Shown piece by piece: positions 20,816-31,418 of a DNA stretch of 64,000 bases (positions are counted from its first letter, which is position 1; every line of letters starts with the position of its first letter). This DNA is from Zea mays (Eukaryota > Streptophyta > Magnoliopsida > Poales > Poaceae). The DNA is taken from positions 136,137,988-136,201,987 of the forward strand of contig NC_050105.1 of assembly GCF_902167145.1 (NCBI RefSeq), in the 5' to 3' direction. A model generated the notes under the pieces. That model did not search any database, was not told the DNA's origin, and saw nothing but the letters and a program-made list of their open reading frames with translations. A program made the translations under genes and the position numbers.

Positions 20816-23194
20816 TTAGGCTTGGGTCTTAGGTACCCAACTCATGTTGGGTCCTACAAGGTTAGTGCAAATATCCTTAGGGACCCAAATGCAAGTTTTG
20901 TCTCCCTTGCATCTTGCCCCTAACTTCCTAGCAACTATTTTCCTATCCTTTCTACAAATAGCAAAGGAAGCATTCAAAGCATGATATATTGTAGAAGGTT
21001 CATTTACTACTTTCCTAGGAGCATGAATAATATTCTTTCTAGGCATGTGACGAATAGCATTTTTCCTAGACATATTTCTACCATGCATATAGAAAGAACT
21101 AGAAGCAAACATGGCATGAGAGTCAAAATCATCATAAGCATTATAACTCCTATAAGCATTTCTAGTTTGTCTCCTATCATGATACAAAAAGGCATGGTTC
21201 CTTTTAGCACTAGTAGCCATAGGGGCCTTCCCTTTCTCCTTAGTGGGAATGGGAGCCTTATGGCTTGTTAAGTTCTTGGCTTCCCTCTTGAAGCCAAGTC
21301 CATCCTTAATTGAGGGGTGTCTACCGATCGTGTAGGCATCCCTTGCAAATTTTAGTTTATCAAATTCATTCTTGCTAGTCTTAAGTTGGGCATTAAGACT
21401 AGCCAATTCCTCAGTTAATTTAGAAATTGAAACTAAATGATCACTACAAGCATCAACATCGAAATCTTCACATCTAGTGCATATCTCAACATGTTCTACA
21501 CAAGAATTAGATTTACTAGCTACTTTAGCATTTAAGTCATCATTAACACTCTTTAAGGTAGCAATGGTTTCATGACAAGAAGATAGTTCACTAGAAAGCA
21601 CTTCATTTCTTTTAACTTCTAAAGCATGAGATTTTTGTGCCTCTACAAATTTGTCATGCTCTTCATACAAGAGGTCCTCTTGTTTTTCTAAGAGTCTATC
21701 TTTTTCATTCAAGGCATCAATCAATTCATTAATTTTATCTACTTTAGTTCTATCCAATCCCTTGAACAAACTAGAGTAATCTATTTCATCATCACTAGAC
21801 TCATTATCACTGGAAGAATCATAAGTGACATTGTTTTGATTACATACCTTCTTCTCCCTTGCCATAAGGCATGTGTGACGCTCGTTGGGGAAGAGGGATG
21901 ACTTGTTGAAGGCAGTGGCGGCGAGTCCTTCATTGTCGGAGTCGGAGGAGGAGCAATCCGAATCCCACTCCTTTCCAATATGTGCCTCGCCCTTGGCCTT
22001 CTTGTAATGCTTCTTCTTTTCCCTCTTGTTCCCGTGTTCCTGGTCACTATCATTGTCGGGACAGTTAGCAATAAAATGACCAAGCTTACCGCATTTGAAG
22101 CATGATCGCTTTCCCTTGGTCTTAGTCTTGCTTGGCTGTCCCTTGCGACCCTTTAGTGCCGTCTTGAATCTTTTGATGATGAGGGCCATCTCTTCATCAT
22201 TAAGACCGGCCGCCTCAATTTGCGCCACCTTGCTGGGTAGCGCCTCCTTGCTCCTCGTTGCCTTGAGAGCAATGGGTTGAGGCTCATGAATAGGACCGTT
22301 CAACGCGTCGTCCACGTATCTTGCCTCCTTGATCATCATTCGCCCGCTTACGAACTTCCCAAGAACTTCTTCGGGCGACATTTTGGTGTACCTGGGATTC
22401 TCACGAATATTATTCACCAAATGAGGATCAAGAATGGTAAAGGACCTTAGTAATAGTCGGACGACGTCATGGTCCGTCCATCGCGTGCTTCCATAGCTCC
22501 TTATTTTGTTGATAAGGGTCTTGAGCCGGTTGTATGTTTGGGTTGGCTCCTCGCCCCTTATCATCGCAAATCTTCCAAGCTCGCCCTCCACCAACTCCAT
22601 TTTAGTGAGCATGGTGATGTCGTTCCCCTCGTGAGAAATCTTGAGGGTGTCCCATATCTGCTTGGCATTGTCCAAGCCGCTCACCTTATTGTACTCGTCC
22701 CTGCACAAAGAGGCTAGCAACACAGTAGTAGCTTGTGCATTTTTATGAATCTGTTCATTAATAAACATAGGGCTATCCGAGCTATCAAATTTCATTCCAT
22801 TCTCTACAATCTCCCATATGCTTGGATGGAGAGAGAATAAATGACTACGCATTTTGTGACTCCAAAATCCGTAGTCCTCCCCATCAAAGTGTGGAGGTTT
22901 GCCAAGAGGAATGGAAAGCAAATGCGAATTCGAACTATGTGGAATACGAGAATAATCAAATGAAAAGTTCGAATTGACCGTCTTCCTGTAGTCGTTGTCG
23001 TCGTCCCTTTGGGAAGAAGAGGATTCGTCGCTGTCGTAGTAGACGATCTCCTTGATGCGCCTTGTCTTCTTCTTCTTCCCATCTTTGCGCTTGTGGCTTG
23101 AGCCCAAGTCGGTAGACTTGTCATTCTTCGGCTCGTTGAAGATAGACTCCTTCTCGTTGTTGTCGACCACCATCCCCTTTCCCTTAGGATCCAT
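20816..23194 (-). CDS. Sirevirus gag
   Basis: 792 codons from MDPKGKGMVVDNN at 23194, the only good ATG near the primer-binding site. The middle has the copia gag (UBN2-type) core: PPHFDGEDYGFWSHKM, then VKQIWDTL-like DNAKQIWDTLKISHEG, then RFAMIRGEEPTQTYNRL. A CCHC zinc knuckle CFKCGKLGHFIANC follows at about 22058-22108. Then come acidic Ser-rich segments and a heptad-rich region (KINELIDALNEKDRLLEKQ). The long C-terminal extension is typical of Sireviruses, where gag is larger than in other copia groups. The frame is unbroken, ending in VPKTQA and a stop that overlaps the start of the pol frame. The product would form virus-like particles in the cytoplasm. Confidence 0.92.
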   Translation of the reverse strand: MDPKGKGMVVDNNEKESIFNEPKNDKSTDLGSSHKRKDGKKKKTRRIKEIVYYDSDESSSSQRDDDNDYRKTVNSNFSFDYSRIPHSSNSHLLSIPLGKPPHFDGEDYGFWSHKMRSHLFSLHPSIWEIVENGMKFDSSDSPMFINEQIHKNAQATTVLLASLCRDEYNKVSGLDNAKQIWDTLKISHEGNDITMLTKMELVEGELGRFAMIRGEEPTQTYNRLKTLINKIRSYGSTRWTDHDVVRLLLRSFTILDPHLVNNIRENPRYTKMSPEEVLGKFVSGRMMIKEARYVDDALNGPIHEPQPIALKATRSKEALPSKVAQIEAAGLNDEEMALIIKRFKTALKGRKGQPSKTKTKGKRSCFKCGKLGHFIANCPDNDSDQEHGNKREKKKHYKKAKGEAHIGKEWDSDCSSSDSDNEGLAATAFNKSSLFPNERHTCLMAREKKVCNQNNVTYDSSSDNESSDDEIDYSSLFKGLDRTKVDKINELIDALNEKDRLLEKQEDLLYEEHDKFVEAQKSHALEVKRNEVLSSELSSCHETIATLKSVNDDLNAKVASKSNSCVEHVEICTRCEDFDVDACSDHLVSISKLTEELASLNAQLKTSKNEFDKLKFARDAYTIGRHPSIKDGLGFKREAKNLTSHKAPIPTKEKGKAPMATSAKRNHAFLYHDRRQTRNAYRSYNAYDDFDSHAMFASSSFYMHGRNMSRKNAIRHMPRKNIIHAPRKVVNEPSTIYHALNASFAICRKDRKIVARKLGARCKGDKTCIWVPKDICTNLVGPNMSWVPKTQA

Positions 23195-23228
23195 CTCTTC
23201 GGGCGATTAGTCCCTTCTTGAAGAGAAC

Positions 23229-23243
23229 GGCTCCAATACCAAT
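23229..23243 (-). other. Sirevirus primer-binding site
   Basis: ATTGGTATTGGAGCC on the minus strand, immediately inside the 5' LTR. It resembles the initiator-Met tRNA complement TGGTATCAGAGC used by copia elements. Confidence 0.75.
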
Positions 23244-24494
23244 TGAGAGCACCTAGAGGGGGGGTGAATAGGTGATCCTGTAAAACTTAAACTTATAGCC
23301 ACAAAAACTTGTTAAGTGTTAGCACAATTATTGCCAAGTGGCTAGAGAGGAGTCTCAACAAAACACAATACCACAAGAGATCAAACACAGAGATGACATA
23401 GTGGTTTATCCCGTGGTTCGGCCAAGACCAACGCTTGCCTACTCCACGTTGTGGCGTCCCTACGGACGAGGGTTGCAATCAACCCCTCTCAAGCGGTCCA
23501 AAGACCCACTTGAATACCACGGTGTTTTGCTTGCTTTTTCTCAATCCCGTTTGCGAGGAATCTCCACAACTTGGAGCCTCTCGCCCTTACAATTGAAGTT
23601 CACAAAGAAACACAGAGCAAGGGTGGGAATGAGCAACGCACACAAGACTTCAAAAGATCAGAGCAACAACACGCACACAAGCAACAACAAGAGCTCGCAA
23701 CTCAACTCAACGAGTTCACAACTCCACAAGAGCTCTATATGCTATCACAATGAAACGAATGCGTGAGATCGATGTCTTGGTGCTTAGGAATGTTGTAGGA
23801 ATGCTTGGTGTCCTCCTCCATGCGCCTAGGGGTCCCTTTTATAGCCCCAAGGCAGCTAGGAGCCGTTGAGAACAAATCTGGAAGGCCATCCTTGCCTTCT
23901 GTCGTCGGGCGCACCGGACAGTCCGGTGCACACCGGACACTGTCCGGTGCCCGATTTCTTTCCTTAAACGGCGCAGCCGACCGTTGCCGACCGTTGCAGA
24001 TCTGGCGCACCGGACATGTCCGGTGCACACCGGACAGTCCGGTGCCCCCTTCCGACCGTTGGCTCGGCCACGTGTCGCGCGCGGATTCCGCGGCCGACCG
24101 TTGGCCCGGCCGACCGTTGGCTCACCGGACAGTCCGGTGCACACCGGACAGTCCGATGAATTATAGCCGTACGCCGTCGGCGAATTCCCGAGAGCGGCTT
24201 CTTCGCCCGAGGCAGCCTGGCGCACCGGACACTGTCCGGTGCACCACCGGACAGTCCGGTGCCCCAGACCGAAACAACCTTTTGGCTGTACACAACCAAC
24301 TCTTCTTCTTTCTGTTTCTATCACTTAGACAAGTATATTAGTATACAAAACCAATGTACTAAGGCTTAGTAACATACCTTTACTCATGATTTGCAACTTG
24401 TCCATCCATGGGCATAGATTTACATTTAAGCACTTGTGTTTGCAATCAATCACCAAAATACTTAGAAATGGCCCAAGGGCTCATTTCCCTTTCA
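23244..24494 (-). mobile_element. Sirevirus 5' LTR
   Basis: 1251 bp, with no indels relative to the 3' LTR. The palindromic CACCGGACNGTCCGGTG cluster is at about 23909-24262. One palindrome copy has decayed (AGTCCGATGA instead of AGTCCGGTGA). Confidence 0.92.
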
Positions 24495-24505
24495 ATTTTC
24501 AATTC

Positions 24506-25427
24506 ATATATTTCTCGACCTTTTGGCTAAGATAAAGTGTTATATTTGTTCTTATCAATTTAATATCCGATATGTGGACCATATGTTTACTTTGTGTAAC
24601 ACCTTGTCCACTCCCGGACTGGTGGTACTTACTCCTGGTAGCTCTCTAGGATTATATATTGTCCCCACAGACCAACACGAATCTTTTGTGCGTACTTTGT
24701 CCTCACTCATGCGCACCCGAAAAAACTTTTTGGACGATCACTCATCCTAAGTTGCTCCAAGACAAGCACGCTTAACTTGGAGGTTCTTTCAAGATAGGCT
24801 TCCGAAAAAGAAGATGCATCTTGTTGAAATGAGTACCCTATTAATTTTATTAAGTCTTGGGCTAGGATATCACCATCCCCTGAGGATAGGATATCACAAT
24901 CCACCTCCTTAGAAGACCGACGTCCTCGCCGGTCAACCTCAATCCAAGAACCTCCCCTCTTGTCCACGTCTGTGTGTCCACTGTCATCATTTGCCATGCC
25001 ATGTGACCACCGGGCCCACATGTGTCATGCGCCATATAACTGAACCCCTAACCCACACACGCCCGTGAAACCACGAGGGTCGGTTCTAATACCACTTATA
25101 ACACCCCGTCCACTCCCGGACCGATGATACTTACTCCTAGCAGCTCTCTATGATCATATATTGTCCCCACATATCAACACATGATTTTTATGGACACTTT
25201 GTCCTCACTCATGCGCATCCGAGAAAACTTCCTGGTCGGTCACCCATCCCAAATTGCTCCAAGCTAAGCACGCTTAACTTGGAGGTTCTTTCGAGATAGG
25301 TTTCCAAAAAAAAGATGCACCTTGTTGATATGAGTAATCTATTGATTTTACTAAGCCCTGGGTCAGGATATCACCATCCCTTGGAGCCAGGATATCAAAC
25401 TTTGATATTGAATTTATTTTTTATAGG
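24506..25427 (+). pseudogene. U2 snRNA pseudogene, split by Cassandra
   Basis: 24506-24589 matches the 5' half of plant U2 snRNA as I remember it: TTTCTCGACCTTTTGGCTAA, then TGTTCTTATCAATTTAATAT, then GATATGTGG. After the Cassandra element the match resumes at 25405 with ATATTGAATTTATTTTTTAT, the single-stranded and Sm-site region. So the pseudogene was about 110 nt and ends before the 3' stem-loops. Most differences are transitions, including GGCC to GACC and the branch-point-pairing GTAGTA changed to GTTATA. It lacks recognisable plant snRNA promoter elements. It is a fossil copy, not an active gene. Confidence 0.82.
24595..25399 (-). mobile_element. Cassandra TRIM with 5S rRNA-derived LTRs
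   Basis: LTRs at 24595-24898 (304 bp) and 25097-25399 (303 bp) surround a 198-bp non-coding middle. CTTTG at 24590-24594 and 25400-25404 is a perfect target duplication. Each LTR carries 5S rRNA-like sequence in minus sense, for example AAGTTAAGCGTGCTT and GGATGGGTGACC at about 25225-25293, which are the 5S internal promoter region. The minus-strand primer site TGGTATTAGAACC adjoins the right LTR, and a purine tract (AAGGAGGTGGA) adjoins the left one. So transcription runs on the minus strand, and mobilisation depended on proteins from other elements. Confidence 0.9.
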
Positions 25428-26626
25428 TGCCAAATATGAGTATGTGATATCGCAGCGCACATGCATTGTACTAATATATGATTTAAAGGATGCAACATGG
25501 ATGTGGACGAATGAGTGATGATTGAGATGATCAACATATCAAGAAAGATATTACGAGACTCTGGTTAAAAAGATCTGCAACAACATGCAAGACAACAAGA
25601 GTATAAGACATAAGATGGAACCATATGATTGTGATCCAGTTCTAACCTCCAACCTGTCACCTCTTCTATGTTCCTCTACTTTCCCTATTATAAACCATGG
25701 GACAGGAGAGAGCATTACATATCGATTGGACTGTGGGTCCTAGTTTGTTGTGTCCAACAATTCCAACCTAATCTTGGCCATGGAATCGTATGTAGTGCCA
25801 TGCATTTGGTCATGCAACAATGAGAACGGTGACCTGCTATAGTTAAGTATGTTTCGTCATATGGACAGACACAAGATTCCACGCCATTGAGTACAGTAGT
25901 TGGTAACTAGTGCAACAATTTGTACTTTATAATACTTCTTGGTACACTACCATATCTAGGTGTGGCTATAGGGTCGATACATGTATCAAATAATGGTATT
26001 AAGTATGCCAATTGCCTAAGTCGTGAAAATAGTTCACCTATCAGATTGTAACGCCACACATCACATTTAATATTTCTCAAACATGGAATCATGCCTTTAA
26101 TGGAGGGGGTGGGTAGTTGCATTCTTTTGAGTTGTGTGTACCTTTATACTCAACGATCATAGGAGTCTCTTTGTCCCCTCGAGAAGCCCCAGGGCCTAGC
26201 CATTTGAATTACGAATCCAACGGACCTTAGAGACCTTTGGGGCAGTAGGGGCATGTGAGTGATGACTAAGGAAATGTACAAGTGTATGTTGTTAGGAGTG
26301 CCCCGGGGTTTCTAGGACCATGAGTTACTCTCAAGGACGGTGGTGACCGAAAGAACTTCAGACGTAAAAGGGTCATGATGCCTAGAGCTAAGGATGTTAG
26401 CGGGGGCGGGACTAATTTTCCCCGCGAGTTCGGGTTTGGATACTCGAACTTTGGCGGGTGTAGGGCGGGTTTTCCATCCCACCCTCGGGTGCTCCACAAG
26501 CCTCCCAACTAAAGAAAAACAACCCACACTACAGCCCAGCCCATTTCTAAACCTAGTGGATGTCATTCATCAATCTATTAGAGTGCCAAAGTCCCCCCCC
26601 CCCCCAAATAACACTTTCAACACCTA
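25428..26626. other. No gene seen
   Basis: AT-rich low-copy sequence with short broken frames only. A GC-rich patch at about 26395-26500 and a run of 13 C at about 26593-26605 stand out. I could not assign either. Confidence 0.5.
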
Positions 26627-26755
26627 GAGCCTGTTTGGTAGGGCGCGACTACCGCCACATCGCGCCTGACTTGCAGCGGTCAAATTGGCCGCCACAACTG
26701 CGGCGGCTGAAGTGTGGTAGGCTGTGGCTGTTTAGACCGTGCACCAAACATGCCT
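26627..26755. mobile_element. MITE-like element, about 129 bp
   Basis: The ends GAGCCTGTTTGGTAG and ...CACCAAACATGCCTT are imperfect inverted repeats of the AGGC(C/A)TGTTTGG type common in grass MITEs. No clean target duplication is visible, so the superfamily is uncertain. Confidence 0.45.
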
Positions 26756-28941
26756 TAGCTAGTCTCCTATTAGAGCGGCATTGCAAGCAACCAAGCATTG
26801 TACCCTTTGCCCAACGGCGAAGTTCCCCGGAAACTAATCTGCCTCACGCCCTCACGCCCTCAGCGCACGTGATCTCAAGTCTCAACACATCCCTATATAT
26901 GCATAAACAATGATGGAGATGGAGCTGAGTCCCACACGGCCACATGGGCGAGAATGCGTCTTTGATTATAGTAGCACAAAGAAGGGCAATCCCCAATCAA
27001 CAGTACTGGGTGCACTAATTCGGAATTACTAGCAGTAGTATATTCCTAGAACATGAGGCAGCAATCATTCAACTGGAACTGGAATGGCTGAGGTTTTGCT
27101 GGCTACAGCTCAGGTCATCACTGACTGCTGACGCAAGAGAGTTTGTTGGCACCAGTGACTGACAGCCCACCTTCAACATGTGCTCGTCATTTCTTAAAGT
27201 GACGTCGACGAAATCACATCGGTCTTCTAACTTGTTATCGATACAAACACGATGTATTGATACCTCGCGCTTTTTTTACGAAAACTTCTAATACCGTTTT
27301 GTTAAAGAAAAATAACATTAAAAAGTGATTATGAAACAATGCAAACAGCTCTTCACGCTTTGCCGCTACAGATGTCTTGCATCCAAACACTTTGGACAGA
27401 TCGGATGGCTTTGTGCAACATTGGTAGATGACAATTTGGTGCATTGGCTTTCTCACCTGCCGCTTATCAATCGCTCCTTGACTTTCTTGTCTTCTTGATG
27501 CAGTGTTAAACTGTTAATGCATGCGGCAGAGGAAAGGATTAAGGATCTGCCGCTACAGATGCCAGCGATGCTAGGATTTCAACCATCATCTCTAGAAATA
27601 GAGTACTCGTCTCTAACTATTACAGCTAATGTTAGTTTATTGCTTACGACCTATGTTCAAACCCCAATAAGTGCATATGCTACCTAGATATAAAGCAAGT
27701 ATTAGCAACATTAGTAGGTGGATCTAAATGTGTCTCGCTAATAATTAGCTAGTTAAATAGTTTAATATTAGTGCCAAACAGACAGGTTTTAACAGACTTA
27801 TGCTAATAATTAGTATATCTAAACATACCCATGCTAATAATAAAGCCAATACATCGAGTTTAGCCCGCAACAAATACATCACAATTTCACCGTTTTTTAG
27901 GAATATTGCTACAACCTCCTGTGCATCCTTTTTTTAAATATAATATACAGTACAAAGGACGTATCGGTTGTTGGAATGTCACAGTGATCACCTAATCTGC
28001 ATCGTTTTCGCGCAAACCTTTCATATGACATGTTTGTTTTTCGTGATGCAGCGTGCTGATGGGCTGATGGCAGGCTTGAGTGCGCTGCCGTTTGGCATCT
28101 TTTCTCGTGGGTTCAATTTGGAATGTGCAAAGTAGCTAGTGGTCAGGAGCAGGAGGTTCCATTCCTCAGCACAAGGAAAACTCATGAAGGCCGCAGAAGT
28201 GAAAGAGTACTGCAGCATATATCTTCAGTAAGGACATGTGGCCGAGCAAGAGCAGTTTACATGTCTAGGCTGTGGATCCATCTTGAGGACTCGGAACTCT
28301 CCTTAAGAACAGCAGTATTGTCATGCCTTGGAGTTTCTCCTCTTCTCTGAACTTGAAGAAAGAACAATGCATGATTCAAACAGATCAGAAGTTGGCTGCT
28401 GCCAGTGGGCGCATGTGGCTGATCTGAGATTAGCGCTGGAAAGACGACCATCGTGAAAAAGGAATCTAGCTTTGATTGGAGAGAACGCTTTCTGGTGGTG
28501 GCACTCATTTTGGAGCGTTGAGGCTACATAGTTCAATATAATTCTGGACCAATTCCTCTTGTGCCAATAATTGCCCTTCTTAATCCTGTTTGTAGGTTCA
28601 CTTGCATGCATATTTAAATTGTCGCTCGTTGGATCCCATTCATGTGAGTACCGTGTCATAAGAAAAGCAGAAACTGAAATGCAGCCTTTCAGACCTCAGC
28701 AATGATCCCACAGGTGCATGTAAAAAGTTTACTCAAAGTGGCTCAAGAAATCTCACCAGTTCCCTGCAAGCCACCTAATATGTGATATACTCCACCAGCA
28801 AAGACAAGAAGGCAAATTGATGAATGGATAGTACTGTGATGCTCCCGGTTCAACCAACACTCATAGTTGCATGACAAAAGTTTTCTATCAGATCTAGTGA
28901 TCTCAAAGCTTTGATTTTTAATCCCTACCTCATCTCTCACT
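26756..28941. other. Low-copy intergenic sequence
   Basis: No convincing coding sequence. At about 27680-27840 there are remnants of a MITE (CTAATAATTAGC-type inner palindromes and GGATCTAAATG / TCTAAACATACCC ends). This is downstream of the kinase gene and could hold regulatory sequence that I cannot recognise. Confidence 0.4.
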
Positions 28942-29533
28942 CAGGCGCGTCCCGAAGGAATTAGAGGCCCTGTGCTAAATAATAGATAAAGCCTAGTTTA
29001 ACTTAGCAAAATAACAAAATAGTAATATATATCAATAAACTATATTATAAATTATAGTAGTAGTCTAAGTATTGTACCTGCTACATAATTTTTACTTGAA
29101 AAACATCATTAATTATTAAAAAATAGGATAAGACAACTAGACAAGTAGACGAGCAGACAATAGAATTGCTAAAAATAGAATTATCAATGCGTACGTTACG
29201 TACTCTACTCTACGACTGGCCGACGTCGCCTTGGCGGTGGCCGGTGGGCACTGACGCACTGGGCACGACGGTCGACGGCGCGCTCCCGCTACCGCAGTCT
29301 CTCTAGCCTCCGGCGTTGGCCGCGCGCTCTCGGCTCTTGCAGTCCCGCCGGCTAATGTGGAATTGGAAGTTAGAATGACGCCGAGGTGGGAGATGATAAA
29401 CTGATGACCTAGAAAATTAGAAGCTGCTGAATGTCTATAGATATATACATATATTTTAGATTAACTTGGGGGCCCTTCAACTTTGGGGGCCCTGTGCGGT
29501 CGCCCAGCCTGCACAGGCCCATGGACGCCCCTG
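28942..29533. mobile_element. Non-autonomous hAT element, 592 bp, just 3' of the kinase gene
   Basis: The ends CAGGCGCGTCC and GGACGCCCCTG form an 11-bp inverted repeat with one mismatch. CTCTCACT at 28934-28941 and 29534-29541 is a perfect 8-bp duplication. The terminal dinucleotide CA/TG differs from the TAGGG-ended elements elsewhere in the window. The middle has a GC-rich block (about 29217-29350) with no clear protein. It lies only about 90 bp beyond the kinase stop codon and so probably overlaps its 3' UTR or terminator. Confidence 0.85.
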
Positions 29534-29623
29534 CTCTCACTGCACCAATTCTTCTGCTAGCTACCCTCAACATAATTCTAGCGCCATCAAGGAGATATTT
29601 ACAATCTGCGCCGTTCATCTATC

Positions 29624-30679
29624 TTAGGACAACATCTTGCGGCCCAATCTCGATCCATCGGCGGAGGTCTTCTCCTGGAGCACGCGCACCACGTCGGCGA
29701 TGGACGGTCGGAGCCCGGGGCTATCACTCACGCACTGCATGGCGAGCTCCGCCACGGCTGCCGCCTCAGAGACGTCGCAGTCTCCTCGCAGCCTCGGGTC
29801 CAGGACGTCCGGCAATTGACCGTCGCTGAGCTTGGGCCTCACCGCGGCCGTGAGCCGGTGCCCTGTCTCGCGGCAGACGGCCTCCTTGCCCGTCAAGAGC
29901 TCGAGCAGCAGCACGCCGAAGCTGTACACGTCGCTCTTCTTGGTGGGCACTCCGGAGCGGAGGAGGTGAGGGTCGACGTAGCCCGGGGATCCCATGACGG
30001 CGCGATCCGAGGGCCGGCCGCCCATCGTGGCCGCGACGCCGACGTGGGCGAAGCCGAAGTCGCAGAGCCTGGCGTCCATGCTGGCGTCGAGGAGGACGTT
30101 GGAGGCCTTGACGTCCCCGTGGATGACGGCCGGGTCGCGGCCCTCGTGGAGGTACTCCAGCGCCGTGGCCACCTGGAACGCGACCGCCACGCGACGCGCC
30201 CAGGGGAGGACCTGGACGCCGGCCGCGCCCCCGTGGAGCCTCTCGTGGAGGTCGCCGTTGGGCGCGTACTCGAACACCAGCGCGCCCTCGTCCCGCTCGT
30301 CGCAGTATCCGAGGAGGCGGACGATGTGCGGGTGGCGGAGGGAGAGGAGCACGTCGAGCTCCCGGCGGAACGCGCGGTGCAGGCGCTCGCTGCTGCAGTG
30401 CACCTTGACGGCGCCGAGCCGCGAGGAGGAGGAGGAGAGCGAGGCGAGGTACACCGTGCTGAACCCGCCGCGGCCGACCACCTTGGACGAGAAGCCACCC
30501 GTGGCGGCCTCCACCTCCGCCCACGCCAGCTGCCGCGCGGCGCCGCTGTCCTCTGACTCGTCCACGCACACCGGCTCGGCCGGCGCTACCCGCGAGCTCG
30601 CGCCGCCTAGCTCGCCACGCTTCCTGAGGTCGCCGCGCCCCCGGCGGGCGCAGACGAACAGGCCGCAGCCCCTGAACAT
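29624..30679 (-). CDS. Receptor-like cytoplasmic kinase (non-RD Ser/Thr kinase)
   Basis: Intronless GC-rich minus-strand frame; 351 residues from the ATG at 30679. The frame stays open to 30946 but with no upstream ATG, and a TATA box at 30864-30873 would put transcription start after that extension, so 30679 is preferred. No transmembrane segment is seen. Kinase motifs: glycine loop GRGGFSTVY (69-77), Lys92 in AVKVH, Glu107, catalytic loop HGDVKASN (187-194, with Gly in place of the Arg of HRD), DFG (207-209), activation-segment end GSPGYVDP in place of APE, and [18 protein letters not shown]. The N-terminus [13 protein letters not shown] has cysteines at 5 and 10 that could be S-acylated for membrane attachment, as I recall for a rice salt-tolerance RLCK (STRK1). 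It likely relays a receptor signal at the plasma membrane. The substrate is unknown. Confidence 0.9.
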   Translation of the reverse strand: MFRGCGLFVCARRGRGDLRKRGELGGASSRVAPAEPVCVDESEDSGAARQLAWAEVEAATGGFSSKVVGRGGFSTVYLASLSSSSSRLGAVKVHCSSERLHRAFRRELDVLLSLRHPHIVRLLGYCDERDEGALVFEYAPNGDLHERLHGGAAGVQVLPWARRVAVAFQVATALEYLHEGRDPAVIHGDVKASNVLLDASMDARLCDFGFAHVGVAATMGGRPSDRAVMGSPGYVDPHLLRSGVPTKKSDVYSFGVLLLELLTGKEAVCRETGHRLTAAVRPKLSDGQLPDVLDPRLRGDCDVSEAAAVAELAMQCVSDSPGLRPSIADVVRVLQEKTSADGSRLGRKMLS

Positions 30680-30863
30680 CTCGAGGCCCGCGAGCTGTGG
30701 GAGGAGTGGCCGCGGCTGGTAGAGAACAAGTCCTCTGCTCGCTCCTTTAATCGCTGTGTTGCTGGTGAGTGACGATGCGTTCCTGGCTGTGCCTTCCTGG
30801 ATAAGCTGGGGACAGGGTGGACAGAGGAGGCGGCAGATGGAAGAACAGCAGTGCCAGCCAGTA

Positions 30864-30873
30864 CATATATATG
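30864..30873 (-). promoter_or_regulatory. Probable TATA box of the kinase gene
   Basis: CATATATATG on the minus strand, about 185 bp upstream of the chosen ATG. This leaves a leader of about 150 nt, normal for a plant gene. Confidence 0.5.
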
Positions 30874-30946
30874 GCTCGGCGCTCGGCGCTCGGTAGCCTC
30901 TGGCTGCTCTCTCTCCTTTGTGATCTGATCTAACCCGGTGGACCAC

Positions 30947-31370
30947 ACCTGATCATTTGCGAAAAGAAAAGCAGCGAGAGTGATGGCTCACGACGTCATC
31001 GATCGAGACCAAGCATTTTCCGTGTTTGTAATTTTCTAATATGCGTTTCTATGCCGTGTGCGTCGTCTCGTCGGTCACCAACGTGCCATTGGCCGCTCTT
31101 AGAATGATTATTAAACGACGATCATTCTAAATTCGTACTTGCTGTTAGAATGTTTGGGAAGTGCGACTTGTTACTATTCTGTTTGTTTTCTCAATGCTAA
31201 CGAAGGTGGACTGCCCGAGGAGAACCGAACTAACCCTCATTTGTAATAACGAAGGTAAACCATTTTTTATTTTTACTAGCATATAACTCGCGGTAACGTT
31301 AAGAATAAGCTAGGGTGGTAAAATCACGAAGAAGGAAAGAAGGGATGATCTAAATAATATTGTCCATTGA
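30947..31370. other. Kinase upstream region, no gene
   Basis: Probable promoter region of the kinase followed by AT-rich sequence up to the LINE. The 5' end of the LINE cannot be placed exactly. A small inverted repeat (AATGATTATT...CGATCATT) lies near 31103-31130. Confidence 0.4.
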
Positions 31371-31418
31371 ATTTTAGTAAAAAATGTATTATGTAAAGAA
31401 TTCAATATCAAGGCCAAT

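Larger units (their letters stand above)
14969..24494 (-). mobile_element. Full-length Opie/Ji-type Sirevirus (Ty1/copia)
   Basis: Two LTRs of exactly 1251 bp (14969-16219 and 23244-24494) flank minus-strand gag and pol. ATTTT at 14964-14968 and 24495-24499 is a perfect 5-bp target duplication. By eye the LTRs differ at seven sites, all transitions (about 0.6 percent), so insertion is recent: roughly 0.2 million years at a commonly used grass LTR rate. A primer-binding site, gag, a continuous pol and a 3' region with repeated polypurine-like tracts are all present. Its only large defect is the hAT insertion at 19828-20404. The Opie/Ji name is from memory of the LTR terminus and the LTR palindromes. 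Confidence 0.93.

Noticed and set aside
24506..24594. A functional U2 snRNA gene
   Set aside because: The branch-point pairing region is changed, the 3' half is missing, an insertion splits it and no snRNA promoter is visible.
25210..25295. A functional 5S rRNA gene
   Set aside because: The similarity is partial and lies inside a pair of LTRs with a target duplication, so it is Cassandra.
29766..30722. Long Arg/Pro/Ala-rich frames on both strands over the kinase gene
   Set aside because: Shadows of a GC-rich codon-biased gene; only the frame with all kinase motifs is real.
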